NCBI GenBank assembly: GCA_050734185.1
Contig: JBOHUE010000143.1
Coordinates: 1 to 6,504 of the forward strand
From: JAFALX01 sp050734185
GTDB lineage: Bacteria; Chloroflexota; Dormibacteria; Aeolococcales; Aeolococcaceae
Direction of reading: 5' to 3'
DNA length: 6,504 nucleotides
Below the pieces are notes generated by a model. The model did no database searches. It was not told the DNA's origin and worked only from the letters and a program-made list of their open reading frames with translations. Position numbers and translations under genes: made by a program. How positions within the stretch are numbered: the stretch's first letter is position 1; each line of letters opens with the position of its first letter. Below, piece after piece: positions 5,724 through 6,504 of the stretch.

Positions 5724-6492
5724 TTGACTCACCCGGTCTGCTTTCGCCGAGCTCCCGCTGCGCCTGTTCGGCGAGACGGTGCGCGATGTGCAGCGCCCGG
5801 TCGCCATGCGGCAGGTGCTCGGCCTCAACGCCGGCGATCGACGCGCGCCCCTGGTGGGCTCCGACCAGCGCCCCTGCGAGGCTCTGCGCCACCGGCGAGT
5901 GGCCGCTGGACGCGGCAATCGCCGCGGCGACCGTCTCCGCAGAGGCCACTGCGGCGATGGCGGCGCGCAGCACGGCCACGGCGTCGCCGTTGCCGTTGCC
6001 GTTGCCGTTGGGCGCGATCTCAGCCTCTGGCCCGCCACCCACGCGCAGCTGATCGAGCAGAGCCATGGGGGCGTCCTCGAGGAGCGACTGCCGGACGCGG
6101 ATGAGGGCTGTAGCGAGGTCGAAGCGCAGCAGGTCGGCCGCGAGCAGTGCAGCCGCGACGGCCGCCACCGCGGTGCCTTCGTCGGCGCCCGCGAGCGCGA
6201 CGCAGCGGTATGCGTCGCGGCGGAGCCGGGGGCGCTGCAGCGGGGTGAGCAGCCCAAATGGCACCGCCCGCAGCAGCAGGCCGCTGCTGCCGCCGCGGGA
6301 CGGGCGCGCGAGTCCGCGCTGGCGGAGGTCGGCCTCGTCGAAGCAGCCGCAGGCGCTCACCGACTCCGCCACGCCGAGCAGGTCGGCTGCTCCCGCTGCG
6401 GCGCCGGCCGCCGCCTCGCCGGCGAGGGCGCCGACGCACGCGGCCTCGATGCGGCCGCCCAGGTCGTCGATCTCGGCGATCACGCTCATCAT
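5716..6492 (-). CDS. Degenerate ADP-ribosylglycohydrolase (ARH/DraG-like) protein
   Basis: A 258-residue Ala-rich protein with several stretches that follow the ARH/DraG fold: ACVGALAG at 18-25 (usual GALLGLAVGD), LGVAESVSACGCFDEADLRQRG at 39-60 resembling the helix after the DDT motif, GGSSGLLLRAVPFGLL at 67-82 (usual GNGALMRVAPLGLL) and SLAGALVGAHQGRASI at 204-219 (usual IAGALLGAYYGLEAIP). The metal-binding residues appear lost: the segment with the N-terminal DDT is absent, and the C-terminal GGDTDT reads SSGHSP at 195-200. It may therefore be a non-catalytic binding protein; the substrate is unknown. Start ATG 6492 (or 6489) is fixed by an in-frame TAG at 6501-6499; no clear Shine-Dalgarno is visible in the 12 bases available. 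Its stop is 16 nt before the leader peptide, with no terminator between, so read-through into the sulfur operon is possible. A pure hypothetical protein is the alternative. Confidence 0.7.
   Translation of the reverse strand: MMSVIAEIDDLGGRIEAACVGALAGEAAAGAAAGAADLLGVAESVSACGCFDEADLRQRGLARPSRGGSSGLLLRAVPFGLLTPLQRPRLRRDAYRCVALAGADEGTAVAAVAAALLAADLLRFDLATALIRVRQSLLEDAPMALLDQLRVGGGPEAEIAPNGNGNGNGDAVAVLRAAIAAVASAETVAAAIAASSGHSPVAQSLAGALVGAHQGRASIAGVEAEHLPHGDRALHIAHRLAEQAQRELGESRPGESTI
5987..6010 (-). repeat. Hexanucleotide tandem repeat, 4 units (plus-strand CCGTTG)
   Basis: Four perfect copies of a 6-bp unit encode Asn-Gly four times (residues 162-169) in a likely surface loop of the ARH-like protein. 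Because the unit is two codons, slippage would lengthen or shorten the loop without a frameshift. Confidence 0.85.
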
Positions 6493-6504
6493 GCAACGCT
6501 ATCC

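Noticed and set aside
5724..5729. Plus-strand TTGACT as a -35 box for a rightward promoter
   Set aside because: No -10 match at 16-18 nt spacing (CCGAGC at 17 nt) and no plus-strand gene follows.
5604..6257. Long minus-strand frame ending with the leader peptide sequence, suggesting the leader is the tail of a 217-residue protein
   Set aside because: Upstream of ATG 5699 the frame is Ser/Arg-rich shadow sequence of the ARH-like gene in another frame; only the last 31 codons have leader-peptide character and lie outside that gene.

Overview
The window is a high-GC chromosomal segment. Every supported gene lies on the minus strand, so the genes read from the right end of the window to the left. 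The overall look (GC-rich third codon positions, Fe-S type CysH, a short Cys-containing leader peptide before a sulfur operon) suggests Actinomycetota, perhaps a Thermoleophilia-like lineage. The phylum is an inference; the finer placement is a guess.

Layout in transcription order: (1) 6492-5716, a short, degenerate member of the ADP-ribosylglycohydrolase family; (2) 5723-5465, a regulatory region with a candidate promoter on a small palindrome, a 31-codon Cys-containing leader peptide (5699-5604), three consecutive GC-rich hairpins that can partly exchange partners, a Shine-Dalgarno-like site and an 11-codon second upstream ORF that ends on the start codon of the next gene; (3) 5464-4712, a TauE/SafE (TSUP) membrane transporter; (4) 4707-2986, a CysI-type siroheme/[4Fe-4S] sulfite reductase hemoprotein with an extra N-terminal MCxxCGC motif; (5) 2989-2264, an assimilatory CysH with the Cys pattern of Fe-S APS reductases; (6) 2267-624, a fused APS kinase (N-terminal) and ATP sulfurylase (C-terminal); (7) 627 to beyond the left edge, a CysG-like siroheme synthase whose dehydrogenase part is complete but whose methyltransferase part is cut off after its first residues.

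Genes 3-7 form one tightly packed assimilatory sulfate reduction operon: a 4-nt gap, then GTGA, ATGA and ATGA four-base overlaps. ATP sulfurylase makes APS, CysH reduces it to sulfite, the CysI-type enzyme reduces sulfite to sulfide, and CysG supplies the siroheme that enzyme needs. The TSUP protein probably moves sulfate, sulfite or a related anion. The fused kinase can make PAPS, which an APS-using CysH would not need.

The most interesting part is 5465-5723: it looks like a Cys-responsive leader-peptide control element. Also notable are the degenerate ADP-ribosylglycohydrolase just upstream, the HypB-like MCxxCGC start of the sulfite reductase, the kinase-first order of the Sat fusion, and a shortened NAD-binding domain in the siroheme synthase. 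No tRNA, rRNA, CRISPR array, insertion sequence or plus-strand gene was seen.
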